Shown one piece after another: positions 26,424-35,285 of a stretch of 64,000 nt of DNA (its first letter is position 1; each line of letters opens with the position of its first letter). A program made the position numbers and the translations under genes. Origin of the DNA: Archangium primigenium (GTDB lineage: Bacteria; Myxococcota; Myxococcia; Myxococcales; Myxococcaceae). The notes beneath the pieces were generated by a model. It did no database searches. It saw only the letters and a program-made list of their open reading frames with translations, and was not told where the DNA came from. The DNA lies in contig NZ_JADWYI010000001.1 of the NCBI RefSeq assembly GCF_016904885.1, positions 7,683,224 through 7,747,223 of the forward strand. Direction: 5' to 3'.

Positions 26424-27469
26424 CGCACCGCCTCCCCCCTGGCGCTCCGGAGCGTCCGCTTGGCCCGGGCCTTCTTCACGAGCGCCTTGGCGACGAGCTG
26501 CTGCTTCTTCACCTCCCGCGCCTCGTCGGGGCCGGAGTCGAGCCGCGACAGGCCCACGGTCGCGACCGTGTCCGGCGCGTAGCGCAGCATGCCGCGCACG
26601 TTGCGCGTCTTGCGGTCCTCCAGCCACCGCAGGAAGCTCGGTCCCGACTGGGTGTTGTAGTGGTAATAGTCGTCCTTCACGTGGGAGATGCCGCGCTGGC
26701 CGCTCGTGCGCACCACCACGCTGCGCGCATCCAGCGGCAGGCCCTGGATGTTGGCGCGAAAGCGCGGCCCGTAGTCGAAGTACTGCTCGGCGTTGGACAG
26801 GTAGAGCACGCCCACCGAGTGCCTCGCCTCCAGCGCCGCGCGGCCCAGGGCGCTCATGCTGCGCGCCGCGGTGAGATCTCCCCGCACCAGGTGCACCTTG
26901 TCCTCCAGGTAGAGGCGGCGCAGGTGCGCGTAGTCCCCCGCGTCCACCAGGAAGCACGGCAGGGACAGCGCCTTCATCCGCGCCACCACGCGGAGCAGCC
27001 GACGCTCCACCGAGGCGCGCGCGCTCGCGTGGGCCAGCAGGGCCCCCTGCCGCTGCTTGCGCTCGGGATAGCCCTGGGTGACGAGGCGGCGCACCTCGGC
27101 CCGGCTCTCCGCGCGCCACAGCCGCAGGAAGTCCTCCGGCGTCGCCGCCTCCCGGAAGAGCACCCGGTAGACGCGGTGCAGGTCCACGATGGATTGATCG
27201 AAGTCGAGCAGGACCAGGGGCTCCGCGCGCGCCCACGCCGCCAGGAGATAGTTCTGGTCCGAGCCCACGCCCACGTACAGCCCCGGATGGTCCTTCACCG
27301 CGCCGTGGAACAGCTCCAGGTGCGCCTCGTTGGAGACCCAATAGTGCAGGCCCCGGACGATCTCCTTGGGCGCGGGATCCTCGGGCAGGGGGGGCAGCGG
27401 GGAGCCCGAGGGCTGCTGGGCGAGGGCGAGGGCCGAGACCAGCACGGCGGCGAGAGGCAGGAAGCGCAT
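26420..27469 (-). CDS. exported Rossmann-like protein, LIC_10091-type, function unknown
   Basis: A 349-residue protein with a signal peptide (about 1-18, ending Ala-Leu-Ala-Gln). The core reads YVGVGSDQNYLLAAW then PLVLLDFDQSIVDLHRVYRVLF, a Gly-rich loop and acidic strand end reminiscent of class I methyltransferase-like folds, and later VGVLYLSNAEQYFDYG and HVKDDYYHYN. It resembles proteins I recall from Leptospira (LIC_10091-type), with no established function; this match is from memory and unverified. The C-terminus is strongly basic (KKQQLVAKALVKKARAKRTLRS). It is coupled to the FGE-fold gene by a GTGA overlap and lies 30 bases after the hybrid kinase gene. Confidence 0.65.
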   Translation of the reverse strand: MRFLPLAAVLVSALALAQQPSGSPLPPLPEDPAPKEIVRGLHYWVSNEAHLELFHGAVKDHPGLYVGVGSDQNYLLAAWARAEPLVLLDFDQSIVDLHRVYRVLFREAATPEDFLRLWRAESRAEVRRLVTQGYPERKQRQGALLAHASARASVERRLLRVVARMKALSLPCFLVDAGDYAHLRRLYLEDKVHLVRGDLTAARSMSALGRAALEARHSVGVLYLSNAEQYFDYGPRFRANIQGLPLDARSVVVRTSGQRGISHVKDDYYHYNTQSGPSFLRWLEDRKTRNVRGMLRYAPDTVATVGLSRLDSGPDEAREVKKQQLVAKALVKKARAKRTLRSARGEAVR

Positions 27470-27499
27470 CGCCGCGGATGATAGCGCCTCACGCGCCGC

Positions 27500-30400
27500 T
27501 CACGTTCGTTCTTCCGGAGAGGGAGCGAGCGAGATGAGCACCGCGAGCAGCTCGGCGCGCTGGATGGGCTTGGGCACATGGGCCTTGAAGCCGGCGAGCA
27601 GGGCCCGGGTGCGGTCCTCGGCGCGGGCGTAGGCGGTGAGCGCCACGGCGGGCACGCGGCCGCCCTTGGACGCGGGCAGGGCACGCACCTTGCGGATGAA
27701 GGCATAGCCGTCCTCGCCCGGCATGCCGATGTCCGAGACGAGCACGTGGGGCCGCGTGCGCAGCAGCAGCTCCATGCCCTCGGCGGCCGAGGACGCGGTC
27801 TCCACCTGGGCATGACAGCGCTCCAGGACCATGCGCAGGTACTCGCGGGTGTCCGCCTCGTCGTCCACGAGCAGCAGCCGCAGGCCGTTGAGCTCCGTCG
27901 GGCAGTCCAGGCCTTCCTGCTGCTGCGCGATCTCCAGGGGTGGCGCGGGCACCCGCTCCGGGCGCCGCGCCGCCACCATGGGCAGGCGTACCGTGAAGGT
28001 GGCGCCCCGGCCCTCGCCCTCGCTGGCCACGGCGATGGTGCCCCCGTGCAGTTCCACCAAGTGCTTGACGATGGACAGGCCCAGACCCAGGCCGCCGTAC
28101 TTGCGCGCGACGCTGCCCTCCGCCTGCCGGAAGCGCTCGAAGACATGCGGGAGGAAGTCCGCCGGAATGCCCTTGCCGGTGTCCGACACCACCACCTCGA
28201 CCGAGCTCCCCCGCGCCATCACCAGGATCTGCACCTCGCCGCCCTTGGGGGTGAACTTCACCGCGTTGGACAGCAGGTTCCAGACGATCTGCTGCAGGCG
28301 CGTGGAGTCGCCCATGACGCTCGACAGGGCGTCGATGGCCGGGTGCAGCCGGATGTCCTTGGCCACCGCGGTCGGACGGATGGACTCGACGGCCGCCTCC
28401 ACCACCGCGCTCAGCTCGACGCGCTCCATCTCCAACACCAGCTTGCCCGACATGATGCGGCTGATATCGAGCAGGTCCTCGACGAGCTGGGACTGGACAT
28501 GCGCGTTGCGCTCCACCGTCTCCAACGCGCGCAGGCGCCGCTCCTCGGGCAACTGGCCGGAGCGGAGGATCTGCACCCACCCGAGGATGGCCGTGAGGGG
28601 CGTGCGCAGCTCGTGAGACACCGTGGCGATGAAGTCGTCCTTGAGGCGGTTGGCGGTCTCCGCCTCGGTGCGCGCCGCCTGCTCGCGCTCCAGCAGCGCC
28701 ACGCGCTCGGCCTCCAGGCTCTTGCGCGCCGTGATGTCGAGCACGGTGCCCGTGAAGCGCGTCGCCTTGCCGGTGTCGTCGAAGAAGGTCCGGCCCCGCG
28801 CGTCCAGCCAGCGCACCTTTCCCGTGCCGGGCTCCACCGTGCGGTACTCGACGTGGAATCCCCCGTCCCCGCCGCCCTCCATCGACCGCCGCACGGCCTG
28901 ATCGGTGGGCTCGCGGTCCTCGGGGTGGAGGCCCGCGAGGAAGAGCGCGTAGGTGATGGGCGTCTCGGGCGCCAGGCCGAAGAGCGCCTTGCACCGGGCG
29001 TCCCACACGACCGCGTTCGTCTGGGGGTCGACGTCCCAGGTGCCCAGTTGGGTGGCCTCCACCGCGATGCGCGTGCGCGCCTCGGCCGCCTGGGTCTCCG
29101 AGGCCAGACGCACGTTCTCCAGGGCCGAGCTGGCATAGCGCGCCACCTGCACGAGCAGCGACTCGTCCCCCGCGGAGAAGTCGCTCCCGTCCTCCTTGTC
29201 CGACAGGTGGATGAGCCCGAGGACCTGCGCCTCGCGGCCGATGAGGGGCACGGCGAGCCAGCCCCGCAGCGGTGGATGGTCACGCGGGGGCGTGCTCCCC
29301 GCGAGCCAGCGCGGGTCGGACTCCAGCTGCCCCTGCGTCAGGCGCAGCGGCCGATGATGACGGCACACCCAGGAGTAGATCTCACTGTCATCCGGCCGGT
29401 CCGCCCTCAGGCGCCAGGACGCGTACTTGTCCGAGAAGGACGCCTGGGTGACGGCCTTGGACCAGTCCAGGTCCGTCGTCACGGAGGTGACGGACTGGTG
29501 CGCGCCGACGAGGGTCCGGGCGTGATCCGTGAGGGCGAGCAGCACCTCGTCCCGGGACGTGGCGCCGTGGATGGCCGCGGCCGCGTCGGCCAGGCCCAGC
29601 AACTGGCTTTCCCGCAGGCGCTCGAGCTTCCGGGCGCGCTCGCTCTCGGCCTCGGCCTCGCGCTGGGCCGTCACGTCCTGCATGGCGCCCACCATGCGCA
29701 GGGCGCGGCCATCCTCGGCCCGGGCCAGATAGCCCCGATCCACGATCTGCGCGTAGTGGCCATCCGTGCGCAAGAAGCGGTACTCGGCCAGCCAGCGCTG
29801 GGCGCCCGCGGAGTCGATGAAGCAGTGGATGTCGTGTGACACCCGCTCCCGATCCTCGGGATGGATGTGCTCGATCCACCACTCCCCCCCGGGGCCCACC
29901 TGCTCGGGCGGGTAGCCGAACAAGGTGTGCACGCCCTCGTTCCAGGCGACGGTGTTGTCCACCAGGTTCCAGTCCCAGATGGCTTCCTGCGTGGCCTTGG
30001 AGGCCAGCTGGTAGCGCTCCTCGGACAGCCGCAGCGCCGTCTCCAACTTCTTCTTCGCCGTCACGTCCCGGAAGAAGACGATGATGCCGCCGGCCTGCTC
30101 CGGATAGGCCGTCACCTCGGTCCACAGGTCCAGGGGAGCGTAGTACTCCTCGAACGCCACGGGCTCGCGCTCGTCCATCACCTGGTGGTAGAGGCGCCAG
30201 TACTTGAGCTCGGGAGAAGTGGTCTCGGGAAAGACGTCCCAGAAGACCCGTCCGAGTGTGTCCTCGCGCCGGGTGTGGCTGAGCCGCTCCTGGCTCTGGT
30301 TGACGCGCACGAAGCGCCAGTCACGATCCAGCAGGAAGAACGCGTCACCGTTCTCCATGGCGCCCAGCGCCGCGCGGCCCTCCTCCAGCCGGAGGCGCTG

Positions 30401-30829
30401 GTGGGCCGAGAACGCGGCGACCGCCTCGGCCACCCCCATGGCCAGGCTCTGGCCCAGCACACGCTGCTCATCCAGGCTCGGCTGCAGGCCCTCCTGCTCC
30501 ATCACGTCGTCGAGCACCTCCCGCAGCTCGCCGTACTCGCGCACCATCGACTCCAGGTCGAAGCCGATGCGAAAGCGCTGGAGGCCGTGCTCCGCCCCCT
30601 GCTCCTTCACCTTGCTCCGCGAGTCGTAGTCCCGGGAGCGCTCCTGGCGACCCACGCGCAGGTTGTGGACGAGGCTGGCGAGGAACTGGGGGATGTGATC
30701 CGCCAGTTCCGTGCGGCTGTGAGGCCCGGGCGCATGGAAGCGCGCCACGCGCTCCACCCACGCGCGAACGATCTCCTCGCGTCGTGCATCCAACACCTCC
30801 GCGAGACGACTCACCAGGACCTCCTCCAT
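27500..30829 (-). CDS. cytoplasmic hybrid sensor histidine kinase (RsbRD-N, PAS, GAF, HisKA, HATPase, REC)
   Basis: A 1109-residue hybrid kinase with no membrane segment. In order: an N-terminal RsbRD/RsbT-antagonist-like helical domain (about 1-150), two PAS domains (155-400), a GAF domain (415-580) ending GLIHLSDKEDGS, a third PAS (590-710), the HisKA dimerisation helix with phosphoacceptor His739 in SHELRTPL, an HATPase with DTGKGIP and GGLGLGLSIVK, and a C-terminal receiver with Asp1033 in VLVSDIGMPG. It should sense an intracellular cue, possibly redox or small molecules through PAS and GAF. A 69-residue peptide gene lies 23 bases upstream and two exported-protein genes lie downstream. 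Confidence 0.94.
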   Translation of the reverse strand: MEEVLVSRLAEVLDARREEIVRAWVERVARFHAPGPHSRTELADHIPQFLASLVHNLRVGRQERSRDYDSRSKVKEQGAEHGLQRFRIGFDLESMVREYGELREVLDDVMEQEGLQPSLDEQRVLGQSLAMGVAEAVAAFSAHQRLRLEEGRAALGAMENGDAFFLLDRDWRFVRVNQSQERLSHTRREDTLGRVFWDVFPETTSPELKYWRLYHQVMDEREPVAFEEYYAPLDLWTEVTAYPEQAGGIIVFFRDVTAKKKLETALRLSEERYQLASKATQEAIWDWNLVDNTVAWNEGVHTLFGYPPEQVGPGGEWWIEHIHPEDRERVSHDIHCFIDSAGAQRWLAEYRFLRTDGHYAQIVDRGYLARAEDGRALRMVGAMQDVTAQREAEAESERARKLERLRESQLLGLADAAAAIHGATSRDEVLLALTDHARTLVGAHQSVTSVTTDLDWSKAVTQASFSDKYASWRLRADRPDDSEIYSWVCRHHRPLRLTQGQLESDPRWLAGSTPPRDHPPLRGWLAVPLIGREAQVLGLIHLSDKEDGSDFSAGDESLLVQVARYASSALENVRLASETQAAEARTRIAVEATQLGTWDVDPQTNAVVWDARCKALFGLAPETPITYALFLAGLHPEDREPTDQAVRRSMEGGGDGGFHVEYRTVEPGTGKVRWLDARGRTFFDDTGKATRFTGTVLDITARKSLEAERVALLEREQAARTEAETANRLKDDFIATVSHELRTPLTAILGWVQILRSGQLPEERRLRALETVERNAHVQSQLVEDLLDISRIMSGKLVLEMERVELSAVVEAAVESIRPTAVAKDIRLHPAIDALSSVMGDSTRLQQIVWNLLSNAVKFTPKGGEVQILVMARGSSVEVVVSDTGKGIPADFLPHVFERFRQAEGSVARKYGGLGLGLSIVKHLVELHGGTIAVASEGEGRGATFTVRLPMVAARRPERVPAPPLEIAQQQEGLDCPTELNGLRLLLVDDEADTREYLRMVLERCHAQVETASSAAEGMELLLRTRPHVLVSDIGMPGEDGYAFIRKVRALPASKGGRVPAVALTAYARAEDRTRALLAGFKAHVPKPIQRAELLAVLISLAPSPEERT

Positions 30830-30852
30830 GGTCAGGGAGCGTCGCCCCCGGA

Positions 30853-31062
30853 CTACGTGACGCTGACGCCCGGATATCGACCAGGCGAGGGAACGGGCTC
30901 GATGACCCGCGTCTTGCCGCCCAGGCCTGGCGTGCCGCCTGGACCCGAATCCGGGTTCATCACGGGCGCCTCGCGCACGGTGGGGTCATCCTCCTCCGCC
31001 CCCGCGTCCCGCCGGGAAGGAGTCGGAGTCAAGGGAATGTGCAACACGTCTTTCTTGCTCAT
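30853..31062 (-). CDS. 69-residue protein preceding the hybrid kinase
   Basis: A small gene with a near-ideal AAGGAG ribosome-binding site eight bases before its ATG at 31062. The product begins MSKKDVLHIPLTPTPSRRD and continues with acidic, Pro, Gly and Thr-rich sequence (DDPTVREAPVMNPDSGPGG) without hydrophobic segment or cysteine. It is likely disordered. Its stop is 23 bases before the start of the hybrid kinase, so the two are probably cotranscribed. It could be a regulatory peptide of the kinase, a phosphorylation target or a RiPP-like leader; no core motif of a known peptide class is visible. Confidence 0.6.
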   Translation of the reverse strand: MSKKDVLHIPLTPTPSRRDAGAEEDDPTVREAPVMNPDSGPGGTPGLGGKTRVIEPVPSPGRYPGVSVT

Positions 31063-31176
31063 GGCGATCTCCTTGTCATCGCCGTTCAACATGGGGCCTG
31101 CCCGGTCAGACGGCACGCGGCGCATGAAGGCCCGCCCGCATGTCCGCCTGGGCGTCATGGAGGCTATGGTGCCGCC

Positions 31177-32163
31177 ATGGATTTCCAAGCCCTGCTGACC
31201 CGGCTGCAGAACCCCGCCCCCCAAGGTCCCGTGGACCGCCTCGCGGCGCTCGTCGTGGAGCACGAGCTGTCCCAGCCCCTCTCGACCCTGCTGCCCCCGG
31301 CCCTGCTCGCGCGCGCCGCGAAGAGCGCCCTGGAGGGCTGGCTCGCGTCCCCCACCGCCGACGGGGAGCTGGCGGCGCTGGTCGATGACCTCCAGGAGAA
31401 GCTGGCGCGAGACCCCCGGCGGCTGCGCGACACGCTGCCCCCCGAGGGCCAGCGGGCCCTGCACGAGCTGGCCTCGCACCCGTACTCGCCCAACCGGGAG
31501 CTGGTGCTCGCGGTGCTGGACCGCCCGCCGGTCCGGCGGCTCACGCGGAGCCTGTTGCTCGACGTGCTCATCGAGTTCAGCCGCAAGGTGAGCGCGCCGG
31601 TGACGGAGAACCGCATCGCCAAGGGCTTCTCGGGCCTGGCGAAGCTCGCCGCCGAGCAGGCCCGCGCGTCCGGCGGCGCCCTGGGCGGCATCGCCGGCGC
31701 GCTGTCCGACGAGATCGAGCGCCAGGTGGAGAAGCGCGCCAAGGACTTCGTCGACTCGGCGCTGTCCGGCATCCTGCAGCAGACCGCCGACGCGCTCAGC
31801 GACCCCGCGCGCGCCCAGGAGCACGCGGAGCTGCGCGGGGCCATCCTCGAGGGCGTGCTCGGCCTGCCCCTGTCACGGCTCGGCCGCGAGCTGTCCCAGC
31901 TCCAGGTGCCCCGGGGCGCGGCGGTGGTGCGCCAGTCCCTCGGCCAGTGGCTCGCGTCGCCCGAGGCCCCCGCGAAGCTGGAGGAGCTCATGCGCCTGGC
32001 CCTGGCGCGCGATGGCCAGCGGCCGGTACGCGAGGTGCTCCAAGCATTCGGCCTGCTCGCCCCCGTCCAGGAGTTGGGGCGCGAGGCGCTGCGCGAGCGG
32101 CTCTCGCCCCTCGTGGCCTCGGCGCCCTTCGCGCTCTGGCTGGAGGAGCTGATGCGCGGCTGA
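31177..32163 (+). CDS. helical protein of unknown function
   Basis: A 328-residue, almost wholly alpha-helical protein from the ATG at 31177. It is rich in Leu, Ala, Arg and Glu, with segments such as LSRLGRELSQLQVPRGAAVVRQSLGQWL, and a Gly/Ala-rich stretch (ASGGALGGIAGALSDEIE) in the middle. No signal peptide and no catalytic motif were seen. I do not recognise the family. It diverges from the peptide-kinase unit across 114 bases, and precedes the arrestin-like gene by 42 bases. Confidence 0.7.
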   Translation: MDFQALLTRLQNPAPQGPVDRLAALVVEHELSQPLSTLLPPALLARAAKSALEGWLASPTADGELAALVDDLQEKLARDPRRLRDTLPPEGQRALHELASHPYSPNRELVLAVLDRPPVRRLTRSLLLDVLIEFSRKVSAPVTENRIAKGFSGLAKLAAEQARASGGALGGIAGALSDEIERQVEKRAKDFVDSALSGILQQTADALSDPARAQEHAELRGAILEGVLGLPLSRLGRELSQLQVPRGAAVVRQSLGQWLASPEAPAKLEELMRLALARDGQRPVREVLQAFGLLAPVQELGREALRERLSPLVASAPFALWLEELMRG

Positions 32164-32205
32164 TCTATGCTCCCGGCCCGTTCCACCTCCGACCGGAAGG
32201 ATCGC

Positions 32206-32670
32206 ATGGGAATCTTCGACAAGCTCAAGGACGTGACCAACCTGGTGACGGGCGGCTCGGCCCGCGTCACCCTCGAGTACGAGCCGCAGGTGGCCTACCC
32301 CGGGGAGGACATCGAGGTGCGGGTCGTGGTCACGTCCACCGGCGGCCAGGTGAAGTCCAAGGGCATCTTCGTGGACATCAAGTCGAGCGAGCGGCTGGAG
32401 GTCCCCCGGCACACGGTGACCGGCCAGGAGAGCCCGGTGAACACCACGTACACGGGCTTCTCGCAGGAGCTGCAGATCGCCCCCGCCTTCGTGCTGGAGG
32501 CCAACGAGACGCGGGAGTTCTCCGGCCACGTGCGCCTGCCCAGCGACGCCCAGCCCACCTTCCAGGGGCGCTACGTGCGCCACCAGTGGTCCCTCCGGGG
32601 CCGCATGGAGGCCCTGGGCAATGATCCGGACTCGGGCTTCCTGGAGCTGCGGGTGGCCTCGAACGGCTAG
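32206..32670 (+). CDS. Spo0M-like arrestin-fold protein
   Basis: A 154-residue protein beginning MGIFDKLKDVTNLVTGGSA, the amphipathic start typical of Spo0M/sporulation-control proteins, followed by beta strands of an arrestin-type sandwich (VTLEYEPQVAYPGEDIEVRVVV, FSQELQIAPAFVLEANETREFSGHVRLP). It is shorter than Bacillus Spo0M and lacks most of the second arrestin lobe. The ATG at 32206 follows GGAAGG. Such proteins are cytosolic scaffolds; the exact role here is unknown. The next gene starts 37 bases downstream. Confidence 0.75.
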   Translation: MGIFDKLKDVTNLVTGGSARVTLEYEPQVAYPGEDIEVRVVVTSTGGQVKSKGIFVDIKSSERLEVPRHTVTGQESPVNTTYTGFSQELQIAPAFVLEANETREFSGHVRLPSDAQPTFQGRYVRHQWSLRGRMEALGNDPDSGFLELRVASNG

Positions 32671-32707
32671 TCGCGCGGGGCGCCGGAGGCGCTAAGGTGG
32701 GCTTTCG

Positions 32708-33586
32708 ATGAACACGCGCACCGAACCGCTGCGGCCCCAGGAGTTGTGGTCCCGCACGCTCGACACCACCGGGCAGGGCCTGACCACGGGCGCCCTGCAG
32801 CCCATCGCCACCGAGTGCCGCGTCCTGGAGCACCAGGGCGTGGACTTCCAGGTGCGGGTGCTCGGCCGGGCGCACCTCAAGGAAGACCGGGCCAGGCGCG
32901 AGCCTCCGCGCGCCCAGCCCTTCAACCCCTTCGAGCACCCGGATCCCCATCTGGTGGTGGGCCCGCTGACGCCCACCCACGTGTGCCTGCTCAACAAGTT
33001 CAACGTCGTCGAGCACCACCTGCTCATCGTGACGCGTGTGTTCGAGGAGCAGGAGTCCTGGCTCACCGCCGCCGACTTCGAGGCGCTCGCGCTGTGCATG
33101 AGCGGGCTGGACGGGCTGGGCTTCTACAACTCCGGCGAGGCCGCGGGCGCGAGCCAGCGCCACAAGCACCTGCAGCTCATTCCGCCCCTGGGCCCCGAGG
33201 GCCTGCGCGTGCCCATGGAGGCGCTGCTGACCCCGCCGCCGCCGCGCGGCCAGGTGCTGGAGCTGCCCGCCCTGGGCTTCGCGCACCGGGTGACGGGCCT
33301 CGGCCCCTGGGAGGACAGCCCCTCGCGGGACGGCGCGCGGATGCTGGACGCCTATCGGGCGCTGATGGCCGCGGCCGACATGCACACCACGCCCCCGCCG
33401 CCCTACAACCTGCTGACCACCCGGGACTGGATGCTGCTCGCGCCCCGCTCGCGCGCCGAGTCCCACGGCATCAACGTCAACGCCATGGGCTTCGCGGGCT
33501 CGCTGCTCGTCAAGACGACGGAGCAGTGCGAGCACCTGCGGCAGCTCGGCCCCATGGAGCTGCTCGCGCGGGTGACCCGGCCCTGA
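32708..33586 (+). CDS. ATP adenylyltransferase (Ap4A phosphorylase family)
   Basis: A 292-residue HIT-superfamily enzyme expected to split diadenosine tetraphosphate with phosphate to ADP and ATP, or the reverse. The catalytic signature is His152-Lys-His154-Leu-Gln156 in QRHKHLQLIP, preceded by the family segments FNPFEHPDPHLVVG and LLNKFNVVEHHLLIVTR. The C-terminal portion (YNLLTTRDWMLLAPRSR) is the second family domain. Length is normal. It is the last gene of the plus-strand group and ends six bases from a convergent gene. Confidence 0.9.
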   Translation: MNTRTEPLRPQELWSRTLDTTGQGLTTGALQPIATECRVLEHQGVDFQVRVLGRAHLKEDRARREPPRAQPFNPFEHPDPHLVVGPLTPTHVCLLNKFNVVEHHLLIVTRVFEEQESWLTAADFEALALCMSGLDGLGFYNSGEAAGASQRHKHLQLIPPLGPEGLRVPMEALLTPPPPRGQVLELPALGFAHRVTGLGPWEDSPSRDGARMLDAYRALMAAADMHTTPPPPYNLLTTRDWMLLAPRSRAESHGINVNAMGFAGSLLVKTTEQCEHLRQLGPMELLARVTRP

Positions 33587-33592
33587 GGCCGC

Positions 33593-34687
33593 TCAGGCCG
33601 CCGTCAGGATGCGGTGGCGGTAGAGCTCCAGCAGGATGTCCTCGTGCAGGTCCGCCTGCTTCTCGGTGCGCAGGCGCTCGCGCACCACGTCCACGGGCTC
33701 CTGGCCGGTGAACTCCACGAGCAGCGCATAGGCGATGCCCGGCAGCGCCACGGCGTCGTACTCGCTGTAGGAGCCGAGCGCCACGTTGCCATCCGGCAGC
33801 CACTTCACCGTGGCCTCGGGGTTGAGCTTGAGCACCTTGGGCAGCGTGGGCGCGATGGCGTCCCGGCGGCTCTTGTCCAGGAGCGTGAGCTCGATGAGCC
33901 CGTCCAGGCCGAGCAGCTCCTGTACCCGCTCGGGGGTGAGCCCCCGCACGAGTTCGTAGGCGGCCCGGTAGAAGTCCGCCTCGCGGCCCGCGAACGCGCC
34001 CCACAGCGTGGCGTAATCCTTGGCCGCCATGGGCTTGTCCTCCAGTTCCTCCATGGTGGGCGAGTCCATGCCCAGCTCCGGCTTGTCCTTGCCGGTGAGG
34101 ATGTAGTCGGGCAGCAGTTGGAGCAGCGCGTAGCGCGAAAGCTGGATCTCCGTGAGCGTCAGGTACGTCTTGAGCGTCATCCAGAACTTGCGCCCGTCCG
34201 CGCCCGCCACGTACTTGCAGAAGAACGTGGAGCACACCGCCTCGCGGTAAGGCCAGATGGTGCAGCCGCCCCGCACTTCCTCGTAGTACGGGCAGCGCAT
34301 GGACAGCGCCCGGCCGAAGAACTGGCGCGAGTTGCGGTAGAGCAGGTTGTAGCGCGCCGAGGCCTTGACCCACTGGGGGGTGACGGCCACGCGGCTCGCG
34401 AGCTTCTCCTCCATGCGGCGGCGGCCCTCGGCCAGTTCCGGACGGTCGTCGGACAGGAGCGCGCCCACCAGGAAGTTGGGCAGGCGCGGGTAGTACGTGC
34501 AGCACTTGGTGTCCGGGCGGAACAGCCGGCTCACCCCGTCCACGGACTCCACCGTGCCCGAGGCGGAGCTCGGGCACATGGCGCAGGAGTCACACGTGGC
34601 CTTGGTCTCGACGGGCACCCCCTTCTGGAAGAACTCCGGAAGCAGATCCCGGTAGAGGACCGGAAGGCTGTCGAGCATCGGGCGCAT
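33593..34687 (-). CDS. Cys-rich putative metal/Fe-S cluster protein (YkgJ/CxxCxxCC-like)
   Basis: A 364-residue cytoplasmic protein with nine spaced cysteines in the N-terminal half: Cys32, 35 and 38 (CDSCAMC), Cys62-63 (CC), Cys132, Cys142, Cys152 and Cys157 in MRCPYYEEVRGGCTIWPYREAVCSTFFC. The spacing is like that of the YkgJ (UPF0153) family, thought to bind zinc or iron clusters, though this protein is three times longer. The C-terminal half is helical without motif. No substrate is known. It is convergent with the adenylyltransferase gene and 21 bases downstream of the MAPEG gene, likely cotranscribed with it. Confidence 0.75.
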   Translation of the reverse strand: MRPMLDSLPVLYRDLLPEFFQKGVPVETKATCDSCAMCPSSASGTVESVDGVSRLFRPDTKCCTYYPRLPNFLVGALLSDDRPELAEGRRRMEEKLASRVAVTPQWVKASARYNLLYRNSRQFFGRALSMRCPYYEEVRGGCTIWPYREAVCSTFFCKYVAGADGRKFWMTLKTYLTLTEIQLSRYALLQLLPDYILTGKDKPELGMDSPTMEELEDKPMAAKDYATLWGAFAGREADFYRAAYELVRGLTPERVQELLGLDGLIELTLLDKSRRDAIAPTLPKVLKLNPEATVKWLPDGNVALGSYSEYDAVALPGIAYALLVEFTGQEPVDVVRERLRTEKQADLHEDILLELYRHRILTAA

Positions 34688-34708
34688 GGCGGGGGAGTCC
34701 TTTCGGGG

Positions 34709-35182
34709 TCAGTCGTGGAACAGGACGCGCTGGAGGATCATCCCCATGAGCGCCAGCATCGACAACATGCCCACGCCGAAGCTCACCGAGCGCCAGGGCT
34801 GCAAGGAGCGCAGGTAGGCGAGCGTGTGGCCCACGCGCGCGGCGGTGAAGGCGATGAGCGCCACCTTGAGCGCGATGTGCGGCGCGCCCACGAGCACCGC
34901 CACCAGGCCCAGCGCCAGGAAGGCGGGGATGTTCTCCAGGTCGTTGCGGTGCGCGCGCTGCACCCGCGCCACCTCGGGGGGCTCGGTGTCCGTCACCTGG
35001 GCGCCGAAGCGGGCCGCGTCCTCGGGGTTGGTGGAGACCTTGAGCCTGCTTCGCACCACACCGGTGTACACGCCCACCGCCATCATCTTGATGACCAGGA
35101 GCACGGCGCACAGCGCGAAGAGCCGCAGGCCCGGCAGGGCGAGCAGCAGGGTAGGAGTCACGTCGAGGGGCAGGAAGTCCAT
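34709..35182 (-). CDS. MAPEG family membrane protein
   Basis: A 157-residue integral membrane protein with four hydrophobic segments. The MAPEG signature RVQRAHRNDLENIPAFLALG lies between helices one and two, matching the microsomal prostaglandin E synthase/GST subgroup in which Arg and Asn residues bind glutathione. It is likely a glutathione-dependent detoxification or peroxidase enzyme of the inner membrane. Length is normal. The neighbouring Cys-rich gene downstream may be in the same transcript. Confidence 0.88.
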   Translation of the reverse strand: MDFLPLDVTPTLLLALPGLRLFALCAVLLVIKMMAVGVYTGVVRSRLKVSTNPEDAARFGAQVTDTEPPEVARVQRAHRNDLENIPAFLALGLVAVLVGAPHIALKVALIAFTAARVGHTLAYLRSLQPWRSVSFGVGMLSMLALMGMILQRVLFHD

Positions 35183-35285
35183 GGACGGGCCCCTCTAGCA
35201 GCCACGCCCCGTTTTGGACAGCGCCGGGCGCCATACATCCGGTGTCTTGACGACGCGGGCCTCCTTGTCCAAGGTGCCGCCCCTC

